From contig NZ_AEEC02000046.1 of assembly GCF_000300975.2 (NCBI RefSeq), forward strand, positions 1 through 34,991: DNA of 34,991 bases, given 5' to 3'. This DNA is from Herbaspirillum frisingense GSF30. Lineage in GTDB: Bacteria > Pseudomonadota > Gammaproteobacteria > Burkholderiales > Burkholderiaceae_D. The first letter of the stretch is position 1. Each line of letters opens with the position of its first letter. Positions 18,267 to 26,553 of the stretch are shown here, piece by piece. The notes beneath the pieces were generated by a model. The model had not been told where the DNA came from, made no database searches, and worked only from the letters and a program-made list of their open reading frames with translations. The position numbers and the translations under genes were made by a program.

Positions 18267-18333
18267 AACATGCACACAACATGGGCGTCGCATGCTTCCC
18301 GCCCGCGCGGTCGCCACATAAATATATAAATAA

Positions 18334-20097
18334 TTAATGCTTCGCCCTGAAGCTGCGCAGGAAATCCAGCAGGATCTGTCCCGATACCTCCGCATCATCG
18401 GCCGTCATGGTCTCCAGCGGGTTGTGGCTGATGCCGCCGTTGCCGCAGCGGGTGAAGAGCATGCAGACGTCGGTCAGGCGGGCGATGGCCATTGCGTCGT
18501 GGCCGGCGCCGGAGGCCAGTTCGAAGGGCGGGACGCCGGCGCGTTCGGTGGCGGCGGCCAGTTGCTCCATCAGCCAGGGCGCGCAGGGGGCAGCCGGGGC
18601 GCTCAGGGTTTCTTCCAGCTTGATGTCGATGCTGCGCCGTGCGCCGATGTCTTCGATTTTGGCGAGGATGTCCTTGACCGCGGCCAGGCGGATGTCGTCG
18701 CGGGCGGCGCGGATGTCCAGCGAGAGCTGGCAGGCGCCAGGGATGACATTGGTGGAGCCGCGGGGTACCTGCAGCTGGCCGACCGTGCCGACCAGCGCAG
18801 CATGCTGGTCCTGTGAGCAGCGCTGTTCCACATAGAGGATGATCTCGGCGGCGGCGGCGGCGGCGTCCTTGCGCATGTCCATCGGCGTAGTACCGGCGTG
18901 GCTGGCCACGCCTTTCAGGTCGACCAGGTAGCGTGAGCTGCCGGCAATGGAGGTGACGATGCCGGCCGGCAGGTCGCGGTTCAACAGGACCGGGCCCTGT
19001 TCGATGTGGACTTCGACATAGCCCAGGATATCGGCGGCGTCGCGGGCGATCTGCGGGATGGCGGTGACGTCGTGGCCAGCCTGGGTGATGACCTCGCGCA
19101 TGCTGATGCCGTCCTTGTCCTGCAGGTCGAGCAGCTTCATGTCGAACTGGCCGGTGACGGCATTGCTGCCCAGGAAGGTGCTCTTGAAGCGTACGCCTTC
19201 CTCTTCCGAGAAGCCGATGACTTCGAAGTGGAAGGGCAGGGTCTCGCCCCGCTCATGCAGGTGCCTGACCACGGCGATGGGCAGCAGGATGCCTTCGCGG
19301 CCGTCGTACTTGCCACCGTTGCGCACTGTGTCGTAGTGCGAGCCGGTCATCAGGGTCTTGGCCTGCGGGTCGCTGGAGAGGTAGCGGCCGACCACGTTGC
19401 CCACTGCATCGATGTGGACGTGCATGCCGGCTTCGCGCATCCATTGGGCGATCTGGTCGGCGGTGCGACGGTGGGTGTCGGTCAGGTAGGTGCAGGTGAG
19501 GGCGCCTTCGTCTTCGGACAGGGCGCCGATTTCCTCGGCCCATTGCATGACGGTGGCGCCCAGTTGCGGGCGATGGCCCAGCAGGTCGTTCAGGCGCATC
19601 TCGGCAATGCGGCCGATCTGACGCAGGGCTTCGCGCAGTTCGTCTTCGACCTGGTTGCGCAGGCGACGGGCGAAGGTGGCAATGATCTGCTGACGCGTCA
19701 GGCCAGCCCCGGTCGGGCCTTTCACGGCCAGGATGAAGGGGAAGCCGAAGCGGGCGTTGTAATCGGTGTTGAGCTGTTGCAGGCGGGCAAATTCCTCCGG
19801 GCTGCACTGGTTCAGGCCGGCCCGGGCCTGCTCGCCGGTGGATTCGGCGGTCAGTTCGCCGGCGATGGCGGCGCGGCCGGCCAGTTCCGGGTGGGCGCGG
19901 ATCAGGCCCAGTTGTTCGGCGCGGCTGGCGTCGGTGACGACTTTCTGCAGGGCCAGTTTCAGGGCGGTGATGTTGCGGAAGGGACGCTGCAGCGCGGCGC
20001 GCTCGGGAATCCAGGGCGAATGCTCGTAGATGCCGTGCAGGGCGGCGATGAAGGCGGAGGCATCGGCCTCGTTCAATTGTTGCAGTGTCGTCGTCAT
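18334..20097 (-). CDS. uraD/allC: UraD-AllC fusion: OHCU decarboxylase / allantoate amidohydrolase
   Basis: Two purine-ring-opening enzymes lie in one 587-residue chain. Residues about 1-175 are OHCU decarboxylase, which makes S-allantoin: HGIYEHSPWI, the catalytic HPELAGRAA (His69), ESTGEQARAGL (Glu89) and NARFGFPFILAVKG. Residues about 180-587 are an M20-type amidohydrolase that releases ammonia and CO2 from allantoate: GSHYDTVRNGGKYDG (His254, Asp265), SEEEGVRF (metal Glu about 300), VEHIEQGPVL, SHAGTTPMDMRKDA and GISHNPLE. The ATG at 20097 gives the UraD N-terminus MTTTLQQLNEADA; an upstream extension to 20262 is low-complexity and unlikely. The fused steps are not consecutive: allantoinase acts between them and is not in the window. 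Confidence 0.94.
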   Translation of the reverse strand: MTTTLQQLNEADASAFIAALHGIYEHSPWIPERAALQRPFRNITALKLALQKVVTDASRAEQLGLIRAHPELAGRAAIAGELTAESTGEQARAGLNQCSPEEFARLQQLNTDYNARFGFPFILAVKGPTGAGLTRQQIIATFARRLRNQVEDELREALRQIGRIAEMRLNDLLGHRPQLGATVMQWAEEIGALSEDEGALTCTYLTDTHRRTADQIAQWMREAGMHVHIDAVGNVVGRYLSSDPQAKTLMTGSHYDTVRNGGKYDGREGILLPIAVVRHLHERGETLPFHFEVIGFSEEEGVRFKSTFLGSNAVTGQFDMKLLDLQDKDGISMREVITQAGHDVTAIPQIARDAADILGYVEVHIEQGPVLLNRDLPAGIVTSIAGSSRYLVDLKGVASHAGTTPMDMRKDAAAAAAEIILYVEQRCSQDQHAALVGTVGQLQVPRGSTNVIPGACQLSLDIRAARDDIRLAAVKDILAKIEDIGARRSIDIKLEETLSAPAAPCAPWLMEQLAAATERAGVPPFELASGAGHDAMAIARLTDVCMLFTRCGNGGISHNPLETMTADDAEVSGQILLDFLRSFRAKH

Positions 20098-20219
20098 GTG
20101 CTGGCCGGTCGGTCTGCGCCGGCTCCCTCGCTGGTTCGTTGCTGTTGCGATCAACACCGGCGCCCACGATCTGAAAATCAGTATTGTCGGCGCCGATTGT
20201 TGTCTGTGATTGTGGGTTG

Positions 20220-20270
20220 CCGCTGCCGTCCGGGGAGGGCAGCGGGCGCGCCCGGCGGGCATCCGGGCGC
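20220..20270. repeat. Two adjacent GC-rich hairpins between the permease and uraD/allC
   Basis: CCGCTGCC (20220-20227) pairs with GGCAGCGG (20238-20245), and GCGCCCGG (20248-20255) pairs with CCGGGCGC (20263-20270). Both stems are perfect eight-mers and lie about 100 bases past the permease stop. Neither has a T-tract. They could slow or end permease transcription, or structure the leader of the downstream fusion gene. Confidence 0.4.
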
Positions 20271-20370
20271 AGGTGAGACTTTAAAACATCTTGGCCCGGA
20301 TGGCATCAACGGTTTCATCTGGCGCGTATCGGTTTTGGCATATCTGTCGATGGCAAGACCGCGCCTGCGC

Positions 20371-21765
20371 TCAGTGATCCGAGCTTTGTGCCGCCGCTAC
20401 CGCATAGCGGGCCACGTCTTCCTCGCTGCCGCGGCCGTTGAAGAACAGGTTCAGCCCCACTGCCATGGCCGAGGCCAGCAGGATGCCGCTGTGGAAGATG
20501 GTGCCCAGCAGGTGCGGCATCTTGTCGAAGAAGGTGGGGGCGACGATGGGGATCATGCCCACGCCGATGCTGATGGCGACGATGAAGAGGTTGTTGCGGT
20601 TGCCATGGAAATCGACCTTGGAGAGGATCTTGATCCCGGTCGCGGCCACCATGCCGAACATCACGATGCCGGCGCCACCCAGCACGAATTGCGGGATCGA
20701 GGCGGCCACGTGCGCCATCTTGGGGAACAGGCCAAAGGCGATCAGGATCACCCCGGCGGCCACGCAGACGAAGCGGCTGCGAATGCCGGTCACGCCTACC
20801 AGACCGACGTTCTGCGAAAACGAGGTATAGGGGAAGGTGTTGAAGAGGCCGCCGATCACGGTGCCCAGGCCATCCACGCGCAGGCCGCTGGCGAGTGCGC
20901 GGTCGTCGATCCGGCGGCCGACGATGTCGCCCAGGGCCATGAACATGCCGGTCGATTCGATCATGGTCACGATCATCACCAGGCACATGCTGATGATGGA
21001 CGCCAGGTCGAACTGCGGCAGGCCATAGTGGAAGGGCTGGATGAAGGCAAACCAGTCGGCTGCATCCAGGCCGTCGAAGCTGATCTTGCCCAGTGCAAAG
21101 GCGATCACGAAGCCCACCACCATCCCCAGCAATACCGAGATGTTGGAGATGAATCCCCGCGTGTACTTGGTGATCAGCAGGATGGCCACCAGTACCACCG
21201 CCGCAATCGACAGCGACAGCGGCGAGCCATAGTCGGGATTGGGCACCTTGACGAAGACGCCGTCGACCAGCTTGCCGATCACCGGTTGTCCACCCGCCGC
21301 CCAGTTGATGCCCACGCCCATCAGCGAGACCCCGATCACCGTGATCACGGTACCCGTCACCACTGGTGGAAAGTAGCGCATGAGCTTGCTCATGTAGGGC
21401 GAGGCCAGGATGCAGAACAGGCCCGAGGCAATCACCGCGCCATAGATGTGCAGGATGTTGAGCTGGGGATTGTTGGCCATGGCCACCATCGGTCCCACGG
21501 CGGCGAAGGTCACGCCCATCATGACCGGCATGCGGATGCCGAACTTCCAGATACCGGCACTCTGGATGATGGTGACCACGCCACAGCAGAACAGGTCGGC
21601 ACTGATCAGGTAGGCGATCTCGGACTTGGGCAGGTTCAGGGCACCGCCGATGATGAGCGGCACGGCAATCGCACCGGCATACATCACCAGCACGTGCTGC
21701 ATGCCGAGCGCGAAGAGCTTGAATACGGGTAGGCGTTCATCCACTGGATGGCTGGGGGCTTGCAT
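20371..21765 (-). CDS. NCS2-family xanthine/urate permease
   Basis: This is an inner-membrane symporter of the uracil/xanthine (NCS2) family, probably importing xanthine or urate. The 464-residue protein has about 14 hydrophobic segments. The two substrate-contact residues known from XanQ and UapA are in place: Glu270 in VTMIESTGMF and Gln318 in the NCS2 signature FSQNVGLVGVTGIRSR. The start at 21765 follows AGGAGA; a start at 21804 is possible but adds 13 residues with no such site. It lies upstream of uraD/allC in the same direction with a 273-base gap. The divergence from the AzgA-type permease at 5010-6311 suggests different purine substrates. Confidence 0.93.
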   Translation of the reverse strand: MQAPSHPVDERLPVFKLFALGMQHVLVMYAGAIAVPLIIGGALNLPKSEIAYLISADLFCCGVVTIIQSAGIWKFGIRMPVMMGVTFAAVGPMVAMANNPQLNILHIYGAVIASGLFCILASPYMSKLMRYFPPVVTGTVITVIGVSLMGVGINWAAGGQPVIGKLVDGVFVKVPNPDYGSPLSLSIAAVVLVAILLITKYTRGFISNISVLLGMVVGFVIAFALGKISFDGLDAADWFAFIQPFHYGLPQFDLASIISMCLVMIVTMIESTGMFMALGDIVGRRIDDRALASGLRVDGLGTVIGGLFNTFPYTSFSQNVGLVGVTGIRSRFVCVAAGVILIAFGLFPKMAHVAASIPQFVLGGAGIVMFGMVAATGIKILSKVDFHGNRNNLFIVAISIGVGMIPIVAPTFFDKMPHLLGTIFHSGILLASAMAVGLNLFFNGRGSEEDVARYAVAAAQSSDH

Positions 21766-22067
21766 GGGCTGTCTCCTGGTATTTTTTATGGAGGAACCTG
21801 ACATGTGACCTTGCCCCGGCCGTCTGGAACGGGGCCTGCCTTGTCGCTTGAATGTGGTTCCGGCTCAGTGCCGTGTTCTGCCTTCCTGTGCGCTCTGGAG
21901 GTGGATACCGGCCTGATGCTGGCGATACTAAAGCAATCCGGCAGGGGCGATATAGTGGCCCCGGCATACCGCTACACGTCCGGGCGATATATGGACGGGT
22001 GTCATTTCCCTTTGCTGGCCGGCATCCTGGCGGGCTGCCGGCATGTCCGCCATGCCCGCCATGTCCC
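21766..22067. other. Upstream region of the NCS2 permease with repeated GGCGATA elements
   Basis: No gene is seen. GGGCGATATA occurs at 21945-21954 and 21982-21991, and a related GGCGATACTA at 21921-21930, all 155-230 bases upstream of the permease ATG. GCCGGCA (22018-22024) and TGCCGGC (22036-22042) form a 7-pair hairpin after the LysR stop, without a T-tract. Confidence 0.45.
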
Positions 22068-22077
22068 TCATGCCCGC
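22042..22077. repeat. Four 9-base tandem units across the LysR stop codon
   Basis: The units are CATGTCCGC, CATGCCCGC, CATGTCCCT and CATGCCCGC at 22042-22077. The LysR stop codon (22068-22070) lies across the third and fourth units. The period is a multiple of three, so gain or loss of a unit would not shift frame. Confidence 0.8.
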
Positions 22078-23012
22078 CCCTGGGCCAGCAGCTTGGCGGC
22101 CGCGCTGACCTGGGCGCGCAGCCACTTGTGCTCGGTGGCCTGGTGCACGCGCTCGTGCCAGAGCTGGTAGAAGCGCAGCGGCGGGAACTTGATGGGCACC
22201 GTATAGCTTTTCAGGGCCAGCAGCTTTTCGTAGAAGCTGGCGAACTGCTGGCCGGCCGTCAGCACCAGGTCGGTCTGCGCCACCATGTAGGGCAGCATGC
22301 GGAAGTGCGCCGACTCCACCACCACGTTGCGATGCAGGTTCTGCTTTTCCAGGAAGCTGTCGATCGTGCCGTGATAGCCGGGCAGGATCTGCGAAGGTGC
22401 GGCGTGGGGCAGGGAGAGATAGTCCTCGATGGTCATCGCATCGCGGGCGGTGCGCTTGGCATAGGCGCAATCGGCGCGCATCAGGCAGACGATGGGGTCG
22501 TCGAACAGCTTGGAGAGGTGCAGGTGCGGCGGCGGCTCGTCCCAGTTGGCGATGACCAGATCCAGTTCGCCGTCCGAGAGCAGGCGCACGTAGTCGGTAT
22601 CCGGGCCCAGCGCGTGGATCACGATGTGGCTGCGCGGCGATTCGCGACGCAGGCGCGCGATCACCTCGGTGAAGAAGGGCGTGTTCATGTAGTCCGGCGC
22701 AGCGATGTGGAAAGTACGCTCTTCCTCCTGCGGCACGAAGGCGGTCTTGGGGACGAACAGGCGCTCGGTCTCGTCGAGGATGCGCTTGGCCGGTTTCAGC
22801 AGGCTTTCGCCGTGCTGGGTCGGCACCATGCCACGGGCGCCGCGCACCAGCAGCGGATCACCGGTGAGCTCACGCAGCTTGCGCAGCGAAGCGGAGATCG
22901 AGGGTTGCGGCTGGTTCAGTTTCAGGGCCACGCGCGAGACATTCTTTTCGCACAGCAACAGATAGAGGATGCGGATGAGGTGGATATCGAGGTGGTCAGG
23001 CAGCCTGGACAT
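22068..23012 (-). CDS. LysR-family transcriptional regulator, divergent from puuD
   Basis: A 314-residue LysR regulator. The N-terminal helix-turn-helix region (about residues 8-65) reads IHLIRILYLLLCEKNVSRVA then QPQPSISASLRKLRELTGDP. The effector domain begins about residue 95 (RTFHIAAPDYMNTPFFTEVI) and continues to about 300. It resembles the NodD/LinR/DntR-like subgroup in having a late-starting helix-turn-helix and the block GARGMVPTQHG. GGAGA precedes the ATG. It faces puuD across 546 bases and lies downstream-facing towards the NCS2 permease, so control of urate oxidation and uptake is plausible. This is inference; no effector residues were identified. Confidence 0.9.
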   Translation of the reverse strand: MSRLPDHLDIHLIRILYLLLCEKNVSRVALKLNQPQPSISASLRKLRELTGDPLLVRGARGMVPTQHGESLLKPAKRILDETERLFVPKTAFVPQEEERTFHIAAPDYMNTPFFTEVIARLRRESPRSHIVIHALGPDTDYVRLLSDGELDLVIANWDEPPPHLHLSKLFDDPIVCLMRADCAYAKRTARDAMTIEDYLSLPHAAPSQILPGYHGTIDSFLEKQNLHRNVVVESAHFRMLPYMVAQTDLVLTAGQQFASFYEKLLALKSYTVPIKFPPLRFYQLWHERVHQATEHKWLRAQVSAAAKLLAQGRA

Positions 23013-23558
23013 GGGGATGTCTCCGGGGTCTTTGTTCTAGCGTGGGGCAGGTGACGGTTTTTCGTTCACTCTGATGGCACCGCATCGGGTGGGCGCCTTA
23101 TCGTTGTTATTCGTCAGGACCGGCTCGCGGCGGCGGCCTGGCTTGATGCGAGCGCAAGCGTCCCACATCCAGGGGGCATTTTTGTATATGGACTTTCGTA
23201 TGTCAAATATATGTTGTCGACCATGTTTTGGACGGTCCCCGCGTTTATCGTTCGTGCAACCGGTCCGCGCCAGCCATTGCCAGCCTCACGAGGGCAGCGC
23301 CGCAGGACGAGGACCGAGACAACAGATGGCAGCAGCCATCGGGTCGTAGCGGCAGCACGACGGGAGACCAGCAGCGACGCCACTTCCAGGCTTCGTGCGC
23401 GTCCCGGCGCGCGGAAAGCCTTCACTCCCACTCATCCAGCAGTTTCCATGCGGCATGCATGGCGGGGGAGGGCTTTCATGGCGGCCCATTCCTGAGGCAA
23501 TGCCTCGCCTGTCCGGAGTAGGTCGCGGTGGCGGACAGCAATCCTGCGTGGGGAAGAC
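23013..23558. other. Long divergent intergenic region between lysR and puuD
   Basis: I see no convincing gene in these 546 bases. Short open frames lack ribosome-binding sites and family resemblance. The notable part is an AT-rich island at about 23180-23220 in GC-rich surroundings, with an imperfect dyad TATATGGAC-N8-GTCAAATATA (23185-23211). It is the best candidate for the puuD/lysR control region. The leader from there to puuD is about 340 bases, unusually long. Confidence 0.5.
23185..23211. promoter_or_regulatory. AT-rich imperfect dyad upstream of puuD
   Basis: TATATGGAC (23185-23193) and GTCAAATATA (23202-23211) are near-complementary arms with eight bases between. The site is about 175 bases upstream of lysR and 350 bases upstream of puuD, in the only AT-rich patch of the gap. 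It may bind the divergent LysR protein; inference only. Confidence 0.35.
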
Positions 23559-24800
23559 ATGGAAGCACTCCTGGTTTCATATGGCATCGACTGGGCCAAT
23601 CTGCTGGTTCGCTGGCTGCACCTGATCACGGGCATCGCCTGGATCGGCGCCTCTTTTTATTTCGTCTGGCTGGACAACTCCATCCGCCCGCCCAAGCCGG
23701 GCAGCGACCTGGAGAAGAAGGGCGTCTCTGGTGAGCTGTGGGCAGTCCACGGCGGCGGTTTCTACAATCCGCAGAAGTATCTGGTGGCGCCGGCCGAGCT
23801 GCCCCAGGAACTGCACTGGTTCAAGTGGGAAGCCTATGCCACCTGGATCACCGGTGTGGCCATGCTGTTCATCGTCTATTACTTCAATGCCTCGGCCATG
23901 ATGGTGGACAAGTCGGTGGCCAATCTCTCCGGTATCGAAGCGGTGGGCGTGGGCATCGGCACGCTGGTGCTGGGCTGGATCGTCTATGCCCTGCTGTGCC
24001 GCTCGCCGCTGGGCAAGCGCGAGGGCCTGCTGGGGCTGGTGATGTTCGTCTTCATCGTGGCCGTGGCCTATCTGCTCACGCACCTGCTGTCGGGACGGGC
24101 CGCCTATATCCATGTGGGCGCCATGATCGGCACCATCATGGTCGGCAATGTGCTGATGGTGATCATCCCCGGGCAACGCAAGCTGGTGGAGGCGATGCAG
24201 CAGGGCCGTTCGCCCGACCCCATCCACGGTCGTCGCGGCAAGCAGCGCAGCGTACACAACAACTACTTCACGCTGCCCATTTTGTTCATCATGATCAGCA
24301 ACCACTATGCGATGACCTATACCCATGCCCATAGCTGGCTGGTGCTGGCGGCGATCATGGCGGCGGGGGTGCTGATCCGTCACTTTTTCAATCTGCGGCA
24401 CAAGGGCCGGGTGTCGATCGGCTATCCCGTCGCCGGCGTGGCCCTGCTGCTGGCGGTGGCGGTGGCGATCGCACCGCGTCCGGTGGCGCCGGTGGCTACC
24501 TCGGCGCCCGCTGCCGCAGGCAGCGCCCCGGTTGCAGCGGCAGCGCCCGACTTCACCAGGATCCAGGCCATCATCACCCAGCGCTGCGCCAGCTGCCATT
24601 CGGACAAACCGACCCAGGCCGGCTTTGCCACGGCACCGGCGGGCATGATGCTGCAGACCCCTGAGCTGATCCACCAGCACGCCGCCAAGATCTTCCAGCG
24701 CGCCGTCCAGACCAAGGATATGCCGCTGGCCAACATGACCCAGATGACCGACGAAGAACGCGCCGACGTGGCCGCCTGGTTCCAGGCCGGCGCCAAGTAG
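23559..24800 (+). CDS. puuD: PuuD, membrane urate hydroxylase with C-terminal cytochrome c domain
   Basis: PuuD oxidises urate to 5-hydroxyisourate and passes electrons to its cytochrome c domain, unlike the soluble urate oxidases. The 413-residue protein has an N-terminal membrane part with about eight helices (residues about 10-310), including WLHLITGIAWIGASFYFVWL and ISNHYAMTYTHAHSWLVLA. An Ala/Pro-rich linker (about 305-330) and a periplasmic cytochrome c domain follow. The haem motif is Cys343-Ala-Ser-Cys346-His347, with methionines near 385-392 as candidate axial ligands. GGGGAAG precedes the ATG. Its product is the substrate of UraH (33927-34280). The ammonia-lyase-family gene starts 31 bases after the stop, so the two are probably co-transcribed. 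Confidence 0.95.
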   Translation: MEALLVSYGIDWANLLVRWLHLITGIAWIGASFYFVWLDNSIRPPKPGSDLEKKGVSGELWAVHGGGFYNPQKYLVAPAELPQELHWFKWEAYATWITGVAMLFIVYYFNASAMMVDKSVANLSGIEAVGVGIGTLVLGWIVYALLCRSPLGKREGLLGLVMFVFIVAVAYLLTHLLSGRAAYIHVGAMIGTIMVGNVLMVIIPGQRKLVEAMQQGRSPDPIHGRRGKQRSVHNNYFTLPILFIMISNHYAMTYTHAHSWLVLAAIMAAGVLIRHFFNLRHKGRVSIGYPVAGVALLLAVAVAIAPRPVAPVATSAPAAAGSAPVAAAAPDFTRIQAIITQRCASCHSDKPTQAGFATAPAGMMLQTPELIHQHAAKIFQRAVQTKDMPLANMTQMTDEERADVAAWFQAGAK

Positions 24801-24831
24801 GCCCGATCACGTCAGAAAGAAGATACGACAC

Positions 24832-26460
24832 ATGCATACCATCACCATCGACGGTTTCAACCTCAGCGCCGCGCAAGTCATCAGCGTTGCCCGCGCACCG
24901 CATCTCAAGGTCGCGCTGGCCGATTCCTCGCGCGCGGCCCTCAAGCACAGCCGCGACTACATCGAAAGCACCTGGATGCACGATGAGGCGCCCATGATGT
25001 ACAGCTTCAATACCGGCGTGGGGCTGCTCAAGGACACGCGCATCAAGGTGGAACATATCGAACTGTTCCAGACCCAGTTGATCCGCGCCCACAGCGCCGG
25101 CATCGGCGAACCCTTCTCCGAGGAAGTCAGCCGCGCCACCATGCTGTTGCGTGCCAACGCGTTCGCCTCCAACTATTCCGCGCCGCGGGTGGAGGTGGTG
25201 GATCGTCTGCTGGCCTTCCTCAATGCCGGCATCCACCCCGTCATGCCGCAGAAGGGCTCGGTGGGCGCTTCCGGCGACCTGGCACCGCTGGCCTACCTGG
25301 CTGCGGCCATCGCTGGCTTCGACGAGGCTGAGGTGATGTTCCAGGGGCAGCGCATGCGGGCTCCGCAAGCCATCGAACAGGCCGGCATCGCACCGGTGAA
25401 GTTCGACCTCAAGGCCAAGGATGCCTCGGCGCTGATCAATGGCTGCACCGCCTCGCTGGCGGTGGCCATCCTGGCGGCGCACGATGCGCGCCACCTGCTG
25501 ACGGATGCCTGTCTCTCGCTAGGGTTGACGCTGGAGGCCATGCGCGCCGAGATGTCGGCCTTCGATCCGCGCATCCAGCAGGCGCGGCCGCATGCGGGGC
25601 AGATCAAGACGGCGGACGTGATCCGCACCCTCCTGCAGGGTTCCACCCGCACCACCCACGCGGCGCGTGCGGTGCAACTGCCGGATGAGCTGCGGCGCAC
25701 CGATATCCCCTATACCTCACGCATCCAGGATGTGTATTCGCTGCGTTGCGCGCCGCAGGTGTATGGCCCGGTATTCGATGCGCTGGACTACATCGACACC
25801 ATCATCGAGAAAGAAACCAATTCGGCCACCGACAACCCGCTGATCTTCAACAAGGAAGAGGGCGAAGGTTTCGAGATCATTTCCGGCGGCAACTTCCACG
25901 GCCAGTACCTGGCCCAGGCCATGGACCTGCTGGCCATGGCCATCACCGACCTGGGCAGCATCTGCGAGCGTCGCATTGCGCGGCTGATCGATCCCACGCT
26001 GTCATGGGGGCTGCCGCGCAACCTGATGAGTGGCGTGCGCGGCGTCAATACCGGCTATCCGGTGGTGCAGTGTTCGATGAGTGCGCTGGTGATGGAAAAC
26101 CGCACGCTGTGCATGCCGGGCAGCGTGGACAGCATCCCCTCCAAGGGCAATAGCGAGGATCACATCTCCAACTCCACCTGGTGTGCGCGCAAGGCCCTGA
26201 CGGTGGTGCAGAACACGCAGTACATCGTGGGTGTGGAAATGCTGCTGGCAGCGCAGGCGCTGACGATGACCGAAGAACTGCTCAAGGACTTCGTCCTGGG
26301 CCGTGGAACGCAGGCGGCCTACGACGAGATCCGCCGGCAGATCCCGGCCTGCCTGGAGGGGGACCGCTGGTTCCATGACGACGTGCAGGCCGCGCAGGGA
26401 TTTGTGGTCAGCGGGTCGGTGCGCGAGGCGGTGACGGCGGCCATTGGGCGTTTCGTCTGA
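24832..26460 (+). CDS. Histidine/aromatic ammonia-lyase family protein
   Basis: Members of this family remove ammonia from histidine, phenylalanine or tyrosine using a self-made MIO group. The 542-residue protein has the MIO triad Ala146-Ser147-Gly148 in GSVGASGDLAPLAYL. The catalytic tyrosine is Tyr57 in MYSFNTGVGLL, and YSLRCAPQVYG, SGGNFHGQYLAQAMD and NSEDHIS are also present. The substrate-selectivity pair is Ala86-His87, nearest to the Ser-His of histidine lyases; Phe or His at the first position would mark phenylalanine or tyrosine lyases. The Glu of NSEDH also fits histidine lyase. NTGVG departs from the usual NTGFG. It is 31 bases downstream of puuD, with no other hut genes in view. 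The substrate is therefore open. Confidence 0.88.
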   Translation: MHTITIDGFNLSAAQVISVARAPHLKVALADSSRAALKHSRDYIESTWMHDEAPMMYSFNTGVGLLKDTRIKVEHIELFQTQLIRAHSAGIGEPFSEEVSRATMLLRANAFASNYSAPRVEVVDRLLAFLNAGIHPVMPQKGSVGASGDLAPLAYLAAAIAGFDEAEVMFQGQRMRAPQAIEQAGIAPVKFDLKAKDASALINGCTASLAVAILAAHDARHLLTDACLSLGLTLEAMRAEMSAFDPRIQQARPHAGQIKTADVIRTLLQGSTRTTHAARAVQLPDELRRTDIPYTSRIQDVYSLRCAPQVYGPVFDALDYIDTIIEKETNSATDNPLIFNKEEGEGFEIISGGNFHGQYLAQAMDLLAMAITDLGSICERRIARLIDPTLSWGLPRNLMSGVRGVNTGYPVVQCSMSALVMENRTLCMPGSVDSIPSKGNSEDHISNSTWCARKALTVVQNTQYIVGVEMLLAAQALTMTEELLKDFVLGRGTQAAYDEIRRQIPACLEGDRWFHDDVQAAQGFVVSGSVREAVTAAIGRFV

Positions 26461-26481
26461 TCCCACCCTGGGGGAAGAAAA

Positions 26482-26520
26482 CAGAAAGGCCGTCCGGTGT
26501 CATGCCGGACGGCCTTTCTG
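26482..26520. terminator. Bidirectional terminator between the ammonia-lyase gene and piuC
   Basis: CAGAAAGGCCGTCCGG (26482-26497) and CCGGACGGCCTTTCTG (26505-26520) are a perfect 16-pair stem with a 7-base loop. On the minus strand a TTTTCTTCC tail follows; on the plus strand the stem itself ends CCTTTCTG then CTTAAAC. It serves two convergent genes. Confidence 0.9.
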
Positions 26521-26553
26521 CTTAAACAATATAAAGAATTTACACTTCGAGAA

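Noticed and set aside
19006..21732. Plus-strand open frame of 908 codons opposite uraD/allC and the NCS2 permease
   Set aside because: It spans two well-supported opposite-strand genes and the gap between them, with a His/Asp/Gly-rich translation of no known family.
22042..22077. CRISPR-like repeats
   Set aside because: Nine-base units directly in tandem with no spacers; no cas genes.
23114..23431. Minus-strand 105-codon frame in the lysR-puuD gap
   Set aside because: Arg/Ser/Ala-rich composition-driven translation, no ribosome-binding site, and it runs across the AT-rich dyad.
24832..26460. Phenylalanine or tyrosine ammonia-lyase
   Set aside because: The selectivity position is Ala-His rather than Phe-Leu or His-Leu, and NSEDH resembles the histidine lyase motif; the general family call is kept and the substrate left open.
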